NCBI GenBank assembly: GCA_963922205.1
Contig: CAWUHX010000086.1
Span: 310,001 to 374,000 of the forward strand
Source of the DNA: Romanomermis culicivorax
Lineage: Eukaryota > Nematoda > Enoplea > Mermithida > Mermithidae
DNA: 64,000 nucleotides
Direction of reading: 5' to 3'
The notes beneath the pieces are model-generated. The model did no database searches. It saw only the letters and a list, made by a program, of their open reading frames with translations, and was not told where the DNA came from. This document shows positions 34,387 through 45,035 of the stretch, in pieces. The position numbers were made by a program, and so were the translations under genes. Each line of letters opens with the position of its first letter. Positions within the stretch are counted from its first letter, which is position 1.

Positions 34387-35618
34387 ATCCAAAATGGACA
34401 TAGGCAGAACCACCCTTGTTTCACATACAATTGACACCAATGGCTCCCAACCCGTACATAGACAACTTTATCGGACTTCCCCAAAAGAAAAGCAAATCAT
34501 ACAAGCAGAAGTTGAGCAACTCGCAGCAGCAGGTGTCATAAGCCAAAGCAATTCCCCATGGTGTACCAACACAGTTTTAGTTCCCAAAAAAGATGGAGGC
34601 CATCGTTTATGCATTGATTTTCGAGACCTCAACAAAGTCAGAAAAAAAAGATACCTACCCCTTGCCCCGGATAGACGAAATTCTAGACACCCTCCGTGGA
34701 ATGAAATATTTTACATCCCTTGACCAATCCAATGCATACTATTCCATTCCCATAGCACAAGCAGACAGAGAAAAAACGGCCTTTAATTGCTCAGCTGGCC
34801 AGTATCAATTCAATTACCTCCCCTTTGGACTCACCAATGCCCCAGCCACATTCCAAAGGTTAATGGATGTTATTCTTTCAGGTCTGCAATGGAACACATG
34901 CCTTGTATATCTCGACGATGTTTTGGTATTCGCAGACTCCCATGCCCAAATGCTGGAGCGTTTAGACACTATTCTTGCCCGATTCTCACAAGCAGGCCTT
35001 AAGCTAAACATACAAAAATGCAAATTCTGCCAGCCCCAAGTCCAATACTTAGGCCACGTCATTTCTCAGCAAGGCATTTCACCAGATCCCCATAAGGTAC
35101 AGGCCATCTATGACATACCCACACCCAAAAGCTCAAAAGAAGTTAAGTCATTCCTTGGCCTACCCTCATATTATCGCAGATTCATCCCAAATTGCTCTCA
35201 AGTTTCTAGCCCACTCACATCGCTACTCAAAAAGAACTCAGAATTTTCCTGCGGCCCTGAACAGCAAAATGCATTCACTAAGCTAAAAGAATTACTCATT
35301 CATGCCCCAATACTGCAGCACCCCGATTTCACAAAACCGTTTATTCTGCAAACCGACGCCTCAAAACTCGGAATCGGCGCCATTCTCAGTCAGCTAGATA
35401 GTAAAGGTCAGGATCGCCCCATTGCTTTTGGGAGCCGCACATTGAAACCCGCAGAACGCAACTATCCGATCACTGAGTTGGAAACCCTTGCAGTAGTCGA
35501 ATTTGTCAAGTATTTCCGCCCCTATCTTTTCCAGCAACATGTTATTGTACACACTGACCACACAGCAGTTCAGGCAGTCCTACAAAAGGAAAACCCGTCC
35601 CCTCGCATTGCCCATTAG
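34331..35618 (+). pseudogene. pol: Reverse transcriptase and RNase H, frameshifted
   Basis: The RT starts in frame 2 (to 34723) and continues in frame 3 (34593-35618). The change lies at an eight-A run, 34642-34649, where one base too many fits. RT motifs: LCIDFRDLNK, SLDQSNAYY, LPFGLTNAPATFQ, YLDDVLVF, YLGHVIS. RNase H follows with QTDASKLGIGAIL and TELETLAVVEF. The frame ends at a TAG (35616-35618) that interrupts the RNase H end; the same frame stays open afterwards. The A-run change could also be a sequencing error. Confidence 0.88.
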
Positions 35619-37082
35619 GGATTAGCCCTCTCTGGTATTCAACTCGACATTCGACCTAAGAAAGGCACTGCTAACCGCAACGCAGATGCAGTTTCTCGAT
35701 TCCCCTCACAGACAGCAAAGCAATCCTTTGATATTGAGCAATTAGAAACCCGTCCCGAAATATCCACCATCAATTCTGTTCTTGAGGCCGAAGCAACTGA
35801 ACAAGAAGAGCAACAGAAAAACTTCGCCGAACTCCAACGCACTGACCCAACTGTCAAAAGTATTTTAGCAAAAATCGCCCAAAAACACCCCCTTACCCTT
35901 ATCAAATTCGCAGTGCATCAAAACATTCTCTTCCGTATAGTCGACAAACAGGCAAAACTATACATTCCCAAGTCCCAAGTTCAGCATCTCATCGCCTCAC
36001 ATCATGACAGCAAGTTCACAGGTCATTTTGCGGCCCGGAAAACTTTACACTTGCTCAGACAGAAATACTTTTGGCCCCAAATGAGCCGTGACATCAAACG
36101 TTACTGCAAAACTTGCCACCCATGCCAGACACAGAAAGCCCTCCGACACAAAGTGCATGCAAACTTGGTACCAATTCAGCCGACTGGCCCATTTGATAGA
36201 GTCGATGTTGACTGCATGGGACCGTTACCCCTCACAGAAGACGGCAACCGATTCATTGTCGTTTTCATCGATTATTTCACAAAGTATGTAGAGGCATTCC
36301 CGACCCCTGACATCACTGCAGCCACTATTGCCAAGCTATTCGTAACCAAAATTGTTTGTTGTCATGGGTCCCCAAAGATCATCCATTGTGATCGTGGCAC
36401 CGATTTCGTATCCGATCTTTTCTCACGGATCACCAGTTTATGCAATACTCAGAAAATTCACACTACCCCATATCATCCCATTGCCAATGGGGAAGTTGAG
36501 CGTTGCATCCAAACCCTAGCCACCCGTATCCGCATGTACATCAATTCAAATCACACTGATTGGGATACTTATCTCCCATGTGCCGTTTTTTCGATCAATA
36601 TTCATAAAAATGATAGCACATCATATCCCCCATTTGAATTACTCCACGGTAGACAAGCTAATCTGCCGTCAGACGCAGCCTTAAACTTTTTCTCCACGTC
36701 CTACATGGTTGATTTAGACGATTACGCCCTTTGTGTAAAATCGCATTTCACAGAAGCACTCTCAACCGTGCAAAAAAGTTTGCAAAAAGCCCAAGCCCAC
36801 TATACCCGTCATGATAACAAGCATGCTCAGAACATACATTACAAGGCAGGTGATCTTATTCTCTACAAAAATCACTCATGTAAACAAGGGCTGACTCCCA
36901 AATTCCTCCCTCGCCAAAACGGACCCTATACAGTTACGAATTTCATGTACCCCAACGTTACACTCAAACACCCCCATAAGAATATTACATTTACGGTGCA
37001 TGTAAATGAGACAACCCCTTTTTACCCTCGGAAAGCAACTATCGAATCTACCCCCACCCTTCCTCAACCTCGAAAGCCTTGA
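35619..37082 (+). CDS. Integrase
   Basis: Continues in the RNase H frame after the TAG. It has the HHCC zinc-binding module (HHDSKFTGHF, then CKTCHPC) and the DDE core (DVDCMGPLP, IIHCDRGTDF, NGEVERCIQ). The C-terminal region (GDLILYKNH, GPYTVTNF) resembles the GPY/F module of Ty3-type integrases. It ends at TGA 37080-37082, 31 bases before the 3' LTR. It inserts cDNA into the host genome. Confidence 0.9.
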   Translation, partial: GLALSGIQLDIRPKKGTANRNADAVSRFPSQTAKQSFDIEQLETRPEISTINSVLEAEATEQEEQQKNFAELQRTDPTVKSILAKIAQKHPLTLIKFAVHQNILFRIVDKQAKLYIPKSQVQHLIASHHDSKFTGHFAARKTLHLLRQKYFWPQMSRDIKRYCKTCHPCQTQKALRHKVHANLVPIQPTGPFDRVDVDCMGPLPLTEDGNRFIVVFIDYFTKYVEAFPTPDITAATIAKLFVTKIVCCHGSPKIIHCDRGTDFVSDLFSRITSLCNTQKIHTTPYHPIANGEVERCIQTLATRIRMYINSNHTDWDTYLPCAVFSINIHKNDSTSYPPFELLHGRQANLPSDAALNFFSTSYMVDLDDYALCVKSHFTEALSTVQKSLQKAQAHYTRHDNKHAQNIHYKAGDLILYKNHSCKQGLTPKFLPRQNGPYTVTNFMYPNVTLKHPHKNITFTVHVNETTPFYPRKATIESTPTLPQPRKP

Positions 37083-37100
37083 ACGAGGACGTTCAACTCC

Positions 37101-37113
37101 GGAAGGAGGGAAA
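37101..37113 (+). promoter_or_regulatory. Polypurine tract
   Basis: GGAAGGAGGGAAA ends immediately before the 3' LTR; it is the expected primer for plus-strand synthesis. Confidence 0.9.
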
Positions 37114-38010
37114 TGTAACGTACCTGCTAAAGCAGTACTGTAAATATGTAGCATACTGTATGTAATAGACATTTATTAAATATTATTAATTTTCACATTT
37201 TATCGTCTCAAGGATGTCTGGGATTCACACCCAAACATTCCTACAAAATTACGTGAAGTACTTTATTTTGATCCGTTCACACCCCGGTAGCCCAATTAAG
37301 ATGCCCTAATTAATTTGCACAAACGGCAGCTGTTCCCCTAGAACCCACACTAAACTACACATTCCACAGCTACCGTAATCCCCAGTAAAAATCGTAAACA
37401 ACACCTGCACACAGGAAAATGCGTAGAAGCCCCGCCGTACAGTAGTCTCAAGTGTAACGGTAGCGGCGACCCCACAAAACATGTGTATACAGAGAAACCG
37501 ATACAGGAAGCATGCACAGAAGCACAAAGGTGTGGCCAATCCCACCGTAGAAAGCAAGCGAAGCACAGAAAGCATACGGTACCAGAAAAGCGTTAGAGAG
37601 GCGTAACTAAGTAAGCATAAAAAGCGTAGCAGGAAACGACGATTGGCGGAAGGAGATGGACAGAAGCTCGACCTCCCGCGACGCCCAGGGAGTGGCCAGA
37701 ATCGCCGTTTAAAAGAAGAAGCAAAGCGTGATTTGATCATTCTTATTCTTGTGGTTTTACGTTTTTGACTTCTGCGCTCGTCCCGTCCTTTTTATACATT
37801 TGCAAGCGGCTGACTATTCGAAAGCAACTTAAACCGAGGCCCCCGTTCATATTGTAAATCGAAACGCGTTTTATTGTCGACGTTCAAGCGACCGTCGATT
37901 ACCCGTTGTTTATTGTAACCGTTCGCCTGCGCCCCCGTCCCGTTATTTGTCCCCGCCGTATCGACCAATTGGTTAGAAGTAAAGTACCTCACACAAATCT
38001 GGTCGTTACA
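37114..38010 (+). repeat. 3' LTR
   Basis: 897 bases with the same ends as the 5' LTR. Differences seen include AAGCGAAGC for AAGTGAAGC, AGGGAGTGG for AGGGAGCGG, and several C/T or G/A changes near the end. Confidence 0.95.
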
Positions 38011-38014
38011 TGGC

Positions 38015-39840
38015 TAACATTTTATTTGCACAACATTATAGACGGATACAGCTGCGCAATAAAAATACTTTTCGTATTCACATATAAAGATACAGATCCG
38101 TACACAAAATTTAAATAAACCACTCCACGGATCCATATTCGTAAAAAAATTTTCTGCCTAAACATATAAGGCTGGGTAAACATATATGGCTGGGAAAACA
38201 TATATGGCAGGGTAAACACGGTTATTTGCAATAAAAGTGAACTGTTTGTAAAACCGGTTATACACGGATACAGATCTGTACAAACACTACTAAATACACA
38301 TGCATTTATTATAAAAAACCCTACTAAACCAATAAAAACACGGATCTAAATACTAATACACATGCATTTATTCTCTGTCATCCCGTCGACGTGATGTTTC
38401 AATGCTTTTCTCTTCTTTATATACACCTGCAAAATTGACTTTGGTATGTAATTGAACCAACCGAATAATAATCCCGTAGAGATCCGAATGTGCAGAAAGT
38501 GCCGGCCCTACTAAACAACATCACTAAATGGTTTAACAACTGTTCTATCAGATGTTGAATGGAATCGGAAATTCACTTCACGGTGGTTCAATCGTTTTAC
38601 AAAATTTTCTTTTTCAAAATGTTTTTTATTTTTTTCCATGTAACGGGAAAATCGAAAATCGTGATCCGGAACAAATTTTTAACCCTAGGTGGAAATTTGA
38701 AAAAATTTTCATGCTGATCAAAAATAGTGATCCTATCAAAATCTGTTTATGTGACGGATCGAAATCTGATTAAGTGACGTTAATTTACTCATCATGACGG
38801 AAAAATATGAAACATTTTACTCCAGGTTGAAATCTCTGATTATGTTTTTTTTCATATACACAGATCCAGATCCGTACACATAATTGCAATAAAAAAAATC
38901 CTAATACACATGCATTTATTCTCTATCATCCTGTCGACATGATGTTTCAATGCTTTTCTCTTCTTTATATTCACCTTGCAAGAAAGACTTCATTATGTAA
39001 TTGAATCAAATGACTAAAGATCCCGTACGGATCCAATTTTAATCCAATTACTAAGCGAGAGGTCAACATTAATGGCTTAACTACCGTTCTATCAGATGTT
39101 CAACATCTTATAGATGTTATTCGGGATGATTCATGGTTGTGATTCAATCATTTTACAATTTTCTTTTTAAAAATTAAAAAAAAAATTTGATCCGGATCGA
39201 AAATAGTGTTCAAGATCAAAATCTGATAATCTGACGTTAATTTACTCATCATGAGTGGAAAATACGAAAAATTTTACTCTAGGTGAAATTTGAAAAAAAA
39301 AATTTGATCCAGATCAAAAATCGTGATCCGGATCAAAATATGATTATGTGATGTTAATTTACTCATCACGACGGTAAAATACGAAAAATTTTACTCTAGG
39401 TGAAAATTTGAAAAAAAAAATTTTTGATCCGGATCAAAAATATTGATCTGGATCAAATTCTGATTATGTGACGTGAAAATACTCATCACGACGAAAAAAA
39501 TCGAAAAAATTTGATCTGGATCAAAAATTTTGATCCGGATCAAAAAATCATGATCCGGATCAAAAATTCGGGTTCCCGATCAAAAATTAATACATACAAA
39601 CCCGATCCGTGGGGGGTGATCCGTGAGGAAAATCCGGGTTTTAGACGAATTTTCCACGGATCCGGATCACCGGACTGATCCGCCGTGATCCGTGAAAATC
39701 CGGGTTTTAGACACCTAAAAACATGGTTTGGCGAGTCAAACCCCCGATCCGCCGATCCGCCGATCCGCCGATCCGTGGTGATCCGGGTTTTAGACACCCG
39801 ATCCGGATCCGTGGACCCGATCCGGGTTTTAGTACTACCC
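38015..39840. repeat. Right terminal inverted repeat of the large element
   Basis: Inverted relative to 4431 and following. It ends in four CCGGGTTTTAG(A) copies at about 39634, 39700, 39783 and 39822. It contains the inverted TATA-like blocks near 38400 and 38945 and GATCCGGATC runs at 39180-39550. No gene is supported. Confidence 0.85.
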
Positions 39841-40829
39841 CCTGATACCACAAAGAATCAATTGGAGGGACACAGCTTTGAATGCAAATAGGGGAACACT
39901 GGTGCAATTACCTGTAAGGTAGAACGAATATCGATGAAGAGTCTGCACTGTAGATAACTGCAGCTCAGAGATTGTTGGGTGCATTTAACTATGAAACAGG
40001 AAAATACCACAGATTAACTTGGTGATGATCACTCTACTCAAATACTCTAGCTTGCAGGGTTTAATGCATTATTTATGTTAATACAGTATGATATCGATGG
40101 GAAACCATCACTGTCCTCCTAATCCATATTCTAATCTGAACTCGATATCGTCGTATTTTGGAACGGATCTTTTCTATTTCTAGTTAAAGACCAACTTGAT
40201 ATTCTTCCCAATCTTCATCCATCACTCGTCTAGGAGTGATGGATGAAGATTCCAGTAAATCTGTCAATTTGTTCCCGAAACTATATTTTTTTTGTATCTT
40301 AGCCAACCACCATTCAGGGCTATTTCGTGGGTTATGTTCTCACCGAAAAATGCCACAACGCAACCTAGGCCATCTTTCGTCATACGGTGGCGATCTGCCC
40401 TTTGTTTGGCTCGCCATTTAGCCCCAATTTGGCCCACGTTCCCGTGATTTAATCCTGGCTTAGCCCGCCATTCAGCCCGAGATTTGCCTCAAGATTTAGC
40501 CCGCAGTTTGCCCCAAGTTTATCCCGACAAATAGCCCACGATTTGCCCCACAGTTTAACCTACGATTTGCCGCAGTTTTTTATGTACGCTTTAGCCCGTC
40601 ATTCGCCCCTAGCCCACCTTTCGTCATTCCGCCCTAACAGTATATTTACTTCGGTCATTTCTTGTAGGCTCGTGGTCTATCCATAGCATAATAAAATTTT
40701 CGATCTTTTTTAGCTCTAGCAGTATATACAGTGTTTTTTTAATATTGCTTTTACACCATTTTACCGTCTCATTTTAGACATTTTAAAACTTCCTATAGTC
40801 TGTTTTTTGTGAAATGCTTCTAAATAATG
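39841..40829. other. Host flank with an imperfect hairpin and a TTTGCCC repeat
   Basis: No convincing gene. It holds a perfect hairpin at 40210-40251 (separate entry). From about 40370 to 40620 there is a degenerate run of AGCCC and TTTGCCCC blocks every 13-16 bases (TTAGCCCGC, GATTTGCCCCA and the like), an old minisatellite. Confidence 0.5.
40210..40251. other. Perfect 18-bp hairpin
   Basis: AATCTTCATCCATCACTC, then the loop GTCTAG, then the exact complement. No terminator or miRNA role can be claimed from sequence alone. Confidence 0.7.
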
Positions 40830-42165
40830 AAATTGGAAAGCAAGTATTATTTCAGATTTCCCCGATTTTCTGATAAACAATATATCATATAGGACTGGAA
40901 ATTTATGGGCATACTGATCAAACCTTCAACAATTTTTAGACTGAAAAATTTTACAGCAAGAGCCTTATGTAAACGATTTTGACGACGCTACTGATTTTTG
41001 TCACTTTTCTATTTGGAAGCATTTTATAAAAAACAGACTACAAAAGTGTAAAATTAGAAATAAATTTTTATACCATATTATAGAGCATTGTATTCCGCAT
41101 CTAATGAATAGCCAATGACAAAGTTACTGCCTGTCTAGGTTCAAAAAATGTGAAAATTCCAAACTTTGGGGTGTTGTAGCCTTGCGAATTTGATTTCTCA
41201 TGCAATTTGACAATCGTATTAATATTCAGCATACGAAACTTATTGAGTTCTTATTTTCAAAATTTATCAAACTGTGATTTTTCCGCAATGGGGATCGCAA
41301 TTATCAAAAACTTTTTATTTACATTTTTAGTAATAATTTCATACTCCAAGTCTTGCTACCCCCTAGCAATACGTGAATTTCCGTAATTTTTTGTCAGCAC
41401 GTAGAAGACATCGTATTGCAAGGAAATTTTTGATGCTTCTGAGCTTAATGATGATTTCTTGGAAAACAATTGCAATTTCAGCACTCAAAATTTAATGTTT
41501 CGAGCATTGCTGTTGAAATTTACACTTAAAAATCCTATAATAAATTGTAGCGCATTCATTCGCCTAATATGGAATACATTTACAGAAAACAATGTCAACC
41601 CGAAAAATTTGAAAGAAGTGTATTTCAAATATCGAAAAATTCGAAAATTTTAATTTTTTGTCTTATTGTAGCTGTGCAAGTTTTGGTTTTTAGACGAAAT
41701 GAATCATTTTCGCTCTTAACGCATCAACTTACACTGTGACGATGCGCAAGGGGTGCCATATGCATTTTCCTCCGAACCCGTAGACTTGATGTTGCTCATC
41801 CAAGTCACCCGCATAGACACTGTTTCTGAATAAAATCGTCAGATATTCTGTTTCCTCTCACGGCCGAGAAAACTTTTTTATTGATTACAGTAATAAGATT
41901 ACTAGTTCTTTGCAGTTGCACCTATTGGTATAGAATTGCTGCATAATTCATATATATTTTATGATCTGGATTTTGTGATTCGTTACTCGAATTTGTTCTG
42001 AAAACAGCTCCTTGCGTTAGTGAGTTTAATTCTGGTATTATTATTCCGAGTTGGTTTGCAAGTTGATACCTTCAGATTTAGGGACTCTGATTTTCAATAT
42101 CAAACCTGTAGGAAGTAGCAGATTAAATTACGGAGTTCGTCGTTTAGTAGTTCGTTCCGTCGTTT
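40830..42165. other. Dispersed repeat copy, then featureless A/T-rich DNA
   Basis: 40830-41045 matches the family at 1085 and 2285 (GGAAAGCAAGTATTATTTCA ... AAGCATTTTATAAA). From there to 42165 I see no gene, repeat or RNA. Confidence 0.5.
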
Positions 42166-42440
42166 TCTTTGTACACGGACATTTGTGCCAATTGGCACAA
42201 GAGGCTGAAAAAATTTGTGCGAATGGCACAAAAACTTTTTTTTACTACAAACATATGCTGAAAACTGCGGAAAAGTTTTATGCCGAAGTTTGATAAAAAG
42301 TTAGCGTTTAAAAGGCGTTTTTTTTTTGTGCACGGACACTTGTGCCAATTGGCACAAAGGGCCAAAAAAATTTGTGCCAATGGCACAAAAAACTTTTTCA
42401 CTCTAAAAACGTATGAAAACCTTTAAATTGTTTTGTGCCA
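42166..42440. repeat. Palindromic TTGTGCCAATTGGCACAA family
   Basis: The 18-base palindrome TTGTGCCAATTGGCACAA, or a version with one outer base changed, occurs near 42184, 42329, 44056, 45435 and 46669. It is usually preceded by GTGCACGGAC and followed by GGCACAAAA. The two copies here are a tandem duplication of about 145 bases. No gene. Confidence 0.65.
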
Positions 42441-42449
42441 AAAGTTTGA

Positions 42450-43880
42450 TAAAAACTTAACTAAAGATGCTTTCACTGCATTAATTTGCATAAAAATCGG
42501 GCCTGCTCTATTTTCTCTAACCACGTCGGTGAGATGAAGAAAACTGATCTAGAAAACGGTTTCCACGATCCGAAAAGAAATCGAATGCAGCGAAAATTCA
42601 GACATTTTTATAGACTTTGTCATGAAACTTTCCTTTACTTTTCGGCTCCGTTCCTAACAACTATTAAAGATTAAATTAGGATCACTATTTTTTTCCCCAA
42701 ATCGTGCTTTTTTTGGAAAAAAAATTCGGAATGGGGAAAAAAATTTTGGGCTCTTTCCCCATTTGGGGAAGAAAATTTTGGGGATCGGATACAGAAAAGA
42801 AAAGATGCATTTTGATGCATTTTAGAAGGTCATAATCTCAAAATTTTCCGGCGCTCCGCGCCGATTATATCTTTAATAATCATTATTATGCATTATTTAG
42901 CTCAGGCGCGGCTTTTAGCACGTCTACCTTCATTTATCATATAATCTATAATAGTTTTCATCATCTTGAACGTATTATCTCATGTTTTCATTGGTCATCT
43001 TCAATATTTTATCATGATATTTAATGAAGATTCACATTTTTTCCTTTTGAGAAAGATCAATACGTCAAGTCTCTAAGCTTTTTGATGCGATTATTTCTTT
43101 TCTAACGTAAAATCAATTCAAACGCTTCATGGAAATATCTTTCGTAAATTTATACTCTGCTTACTCATATATTTTCGACCAAGTATGAGAGTTTACAAAT
43201 AAATTATACTGGTTTTAAAATTTTCCAAGTAAAATTCTAGAAGTTACGACTTTTGAACACAAAATTCAAATCTAATTCTTGAAATAAATGTTCGGAGAAT
43301 TGATTTTCCAGCGTCGCAAAATATCAATACCCGAAAAATTTTTCCCGCGCTTCGCGCCGGAAAGATTAACATTCATTTTGGGTTCTCACTTGTCATCATA
43401 GAGAACTTAACCATCGATTTCTCATGTAATTCTCAAAGTCATTATGCTTTTGGATAGTTTGCTTGAAAATTTGTTCCAATGCTTGTACATTAAATTTTGA
43501 ACTCGAAAATTTCAATTTTTTCCTCAATTTTAATGAATTAACGGGTCTAAAAACACCAAGAGGCTTGAAAAGGCTCAAAAACACCTAAATAAAACGTCTG
43601 TGAGCATTTTTAAGCGAAAAAAACGACTCCGGGAAAATGGGGAAAAAAATTTTGACCCCTTTCCCCATTTGGGGAATAGGCCCGGGGGAAAAAAACGGTG
43701 ATTAGGATGTCTTGTCTATAATTGCTTTCTCCTGATAAAAGCTAAGTCGAAAGTCGCTTCGGGTAAATTTTTGGTTGAATAATTGTGCCAAAAATGTGAA
43801 TTTTTTTGTTTGAATCAAACACCAAAAATACAAGTTTCGGTTTCTCTAACTGAATGAACAGAGAAAGTTTACAATTTCTA
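42450..43880. repeat. Dispersed repeat family B, copy 1, split by a MITE
   Basis: 42465-42675 (GATGCTTTCACTGCATTAAT ... GAGATGAAGAAAACTGATC) matches 44150-44340 and 49685-49915. It resumes after the MITE at 43709 (GTCTTGTCTATAATTG). The copy at 49685 runs through without the MITE and shows the empty site. Open frames in these copies are not conserved as protein. Confidence 0.65.
42683..43700. mobile_element. hAT-like non-autonomous element, 1018 bp
   Basis: Ends CACTATTTTTTTCCCC and (complement) CACCGTTTTTTTCCCCC, flanked by the 8-bp duplication ATTAGGAT (42675-42682, 43701-43708). CA termini and an 8-bp duplication fit hAT. TTCCCCATTTGGGGAA palindromes lie near both ends. Inside are two GGCGC hairpins (42851, 43345). 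There is no open transposase frame. Confidence 0.8.
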
Positions 43881-44149
43881 TCCTTTCACCACCATTGACA
43901 ATCTCAAAGTCTGTTGCGGCCGCTCGCGTTCGAAACGAAGGAAAGTAGTTAATATTAAACTCATTGAATCGGCGCGAAGCGCCGAAAAAATTTTGCGTTT
44001 TCAGCCCCTAAAATGACTAAAAGTTAAGGAAATTTAGCCTTAAACCAGTCAAAAAATTTGTGCCAATTGGCACAAACGCTCAAAATTTTTTGTGCCATTC
44101 CAAAGTTTTTTGTGCCAAAAACCATGTTTTGGCACAAAAAAAAACACTA

Positions 44150-44360
44150 CGTTTAACGCATTAATTTTTTGTAAAAATCATGCCCAACCTATTTTTCAGC
44201 TAAACCATGTCAGTGAGGTAAGAAAAAAACTGTGTAAGAAAAAAGCCCACCACGACTCTAGAAGAAATGGAATGCTGACAAAATTGACTCTAGAATTTTT
44301 CAGGAAGTTCAAATCGATTCAATTTTCGAGTACGAATATGAATTACTATCTATAAGACAA
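44150..44360. repeat. Dispersed repeat family B, copy 2
   Basis: Similar to 42465-42675 and 49685-49915 (TTAACGCATTAATTTTTTGTAA ... GAAGAAATGGAATG region). Preceded by a palindrome-family copy at 44045-44150. Confidence 0.55.
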
Positions 44361-45035
44361 AGTGGGGTGACTTTGCAGGGGCGACTTTGATCAGAGTATC
44401 GCATCATACCTGTACTTGGGGGGGTTGGGGGGACCCCCCCAACTTGGCCAACCCAGTATCCAAAATCATTTACCCCCCCCCCCCCAACCCCCCCTCCCAG
44501 TTTGGAAAAAATTAAAAAAATTTGCCAAAAAGTGTATGTTTTTTGGCCTTTGTTGGGAAAAATTTCGACTTTTTTCTACCCCCCCCGCCCCAAAATTTCG
44601 GATTTACCCCCCCCCCCCCCCCAACTGGTCGGAGGTCTTACAGGTATGTATCGCATTTGATAACTATGAGATCAACAGGTCATTTTTGCTGTGTAGACAA
44701 CCCCTGCTCAGTGCTGTGAGGTTGTCTACACATCAAAAATGACCTGCTGATCTCAAATAGTTATCAAATGCCATAGATCAAAGTCGCCCCTGATCAAAGC
44801 ATACCTGTAGGGTGGGTTGGGGGGCGATCCCCCTAACTTGACCAACCATATACCCAACCCCACCAAGTTTGGAAAAAATTAAAAAAATTTGCAAAAGTGT
44901 ATGTTTTTTGGCCTTTTTGGGAAAAATTTCGACTTTTTCGACCCCCCCCCCCTAGATTTCGGATTTACCCCACCCCCCCCCCCCCCCCAACTGGTCGGAC
45001 CTCTTACAGGTATGGATCAAAGTCACCCCATTTTA
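44361..45035. mobile_element. Composite: two G/C-tract MITEs around a long hairpin
   Basis: MITE copies at 44409-44645 and 44803-45013 are relatives of 17101-17335. Between them 44653-44702 and 44720-44770 form a hairpin with arms of about 50 bases and few mismatches (TTTGATAACTATGAGATCA; TTTTTGCTGTGTAGACAACC). Short inverted GGGGCGACTTTGATCA-like blocks lie outside. The order suggests nested insertions of palindromic elements. Confidence 0.65.

Larger units (their letters stand above)
28726..38014 (+). mobile_element. Ty3-type LTR retrotransposon with envelope-like gene
   Basis: Two 897-bp LTRs (28730-29626 and 37114-38010) start TGTAACG and end GTTACA. They are flanked by TGGC on both sides (28726-28729, 38011-38014), a 4-bp target duplication. 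Gene order is gag, envelope-like, protease, reverse transcriptase/RNase H, integrase. Integrase last in pol defines the Ty3 (gypsy) type. The LTRs differ by about a dozen substitutions, mostly transitions. The coding part has stops and frameshifts, so this copy is probably defective. It was inserted into the right terminus of the large element and is the youngest layer there. Confidence 0.95.
4431..39840. mobile_element. Giant MULE-like transposon with multi-kb inverted termini
   Basis: The left end, GGGTAGTACTAAAACCCGG, is matched in inverted orientation by the right end at 39822-39840. The inverted similarity continues for more than a kilobase, including GATC-rich runs and a block with TATATAAAGAAGAG. 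Between the termini lie two divergent gene sets: a UPF1-like helicase and a small basic protein on the left arm, and a MULE transposase / SWIM / PHD / USP-like peptidase gene on the right arm. Known MULEs have long inverted ends and an 8-10 bp target duplication; I see no duplication here. The span includes a 3.4-kb Harbinger and a 9.3-kb LTR retrotransposon inserted later. The boundary is certain where inverted similarity stops. Whether all internal genes move as one unit is inferred from the symmetry. Confidence 0.8.

Noticed and set aside
4431-39840. Polinton/Maverick identity for the large element
   Set aside because: No protein-primed DNA polymerase, retroviral-type integrase of its own, capsid or packaging ATPase; the only integrase belongs to the nested LTR element.
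42144-42401. Open frame with repeated FxxPLAQIF-like words
   Set aside because: Product of the 145-bp tandem duplication of the palindrome family.
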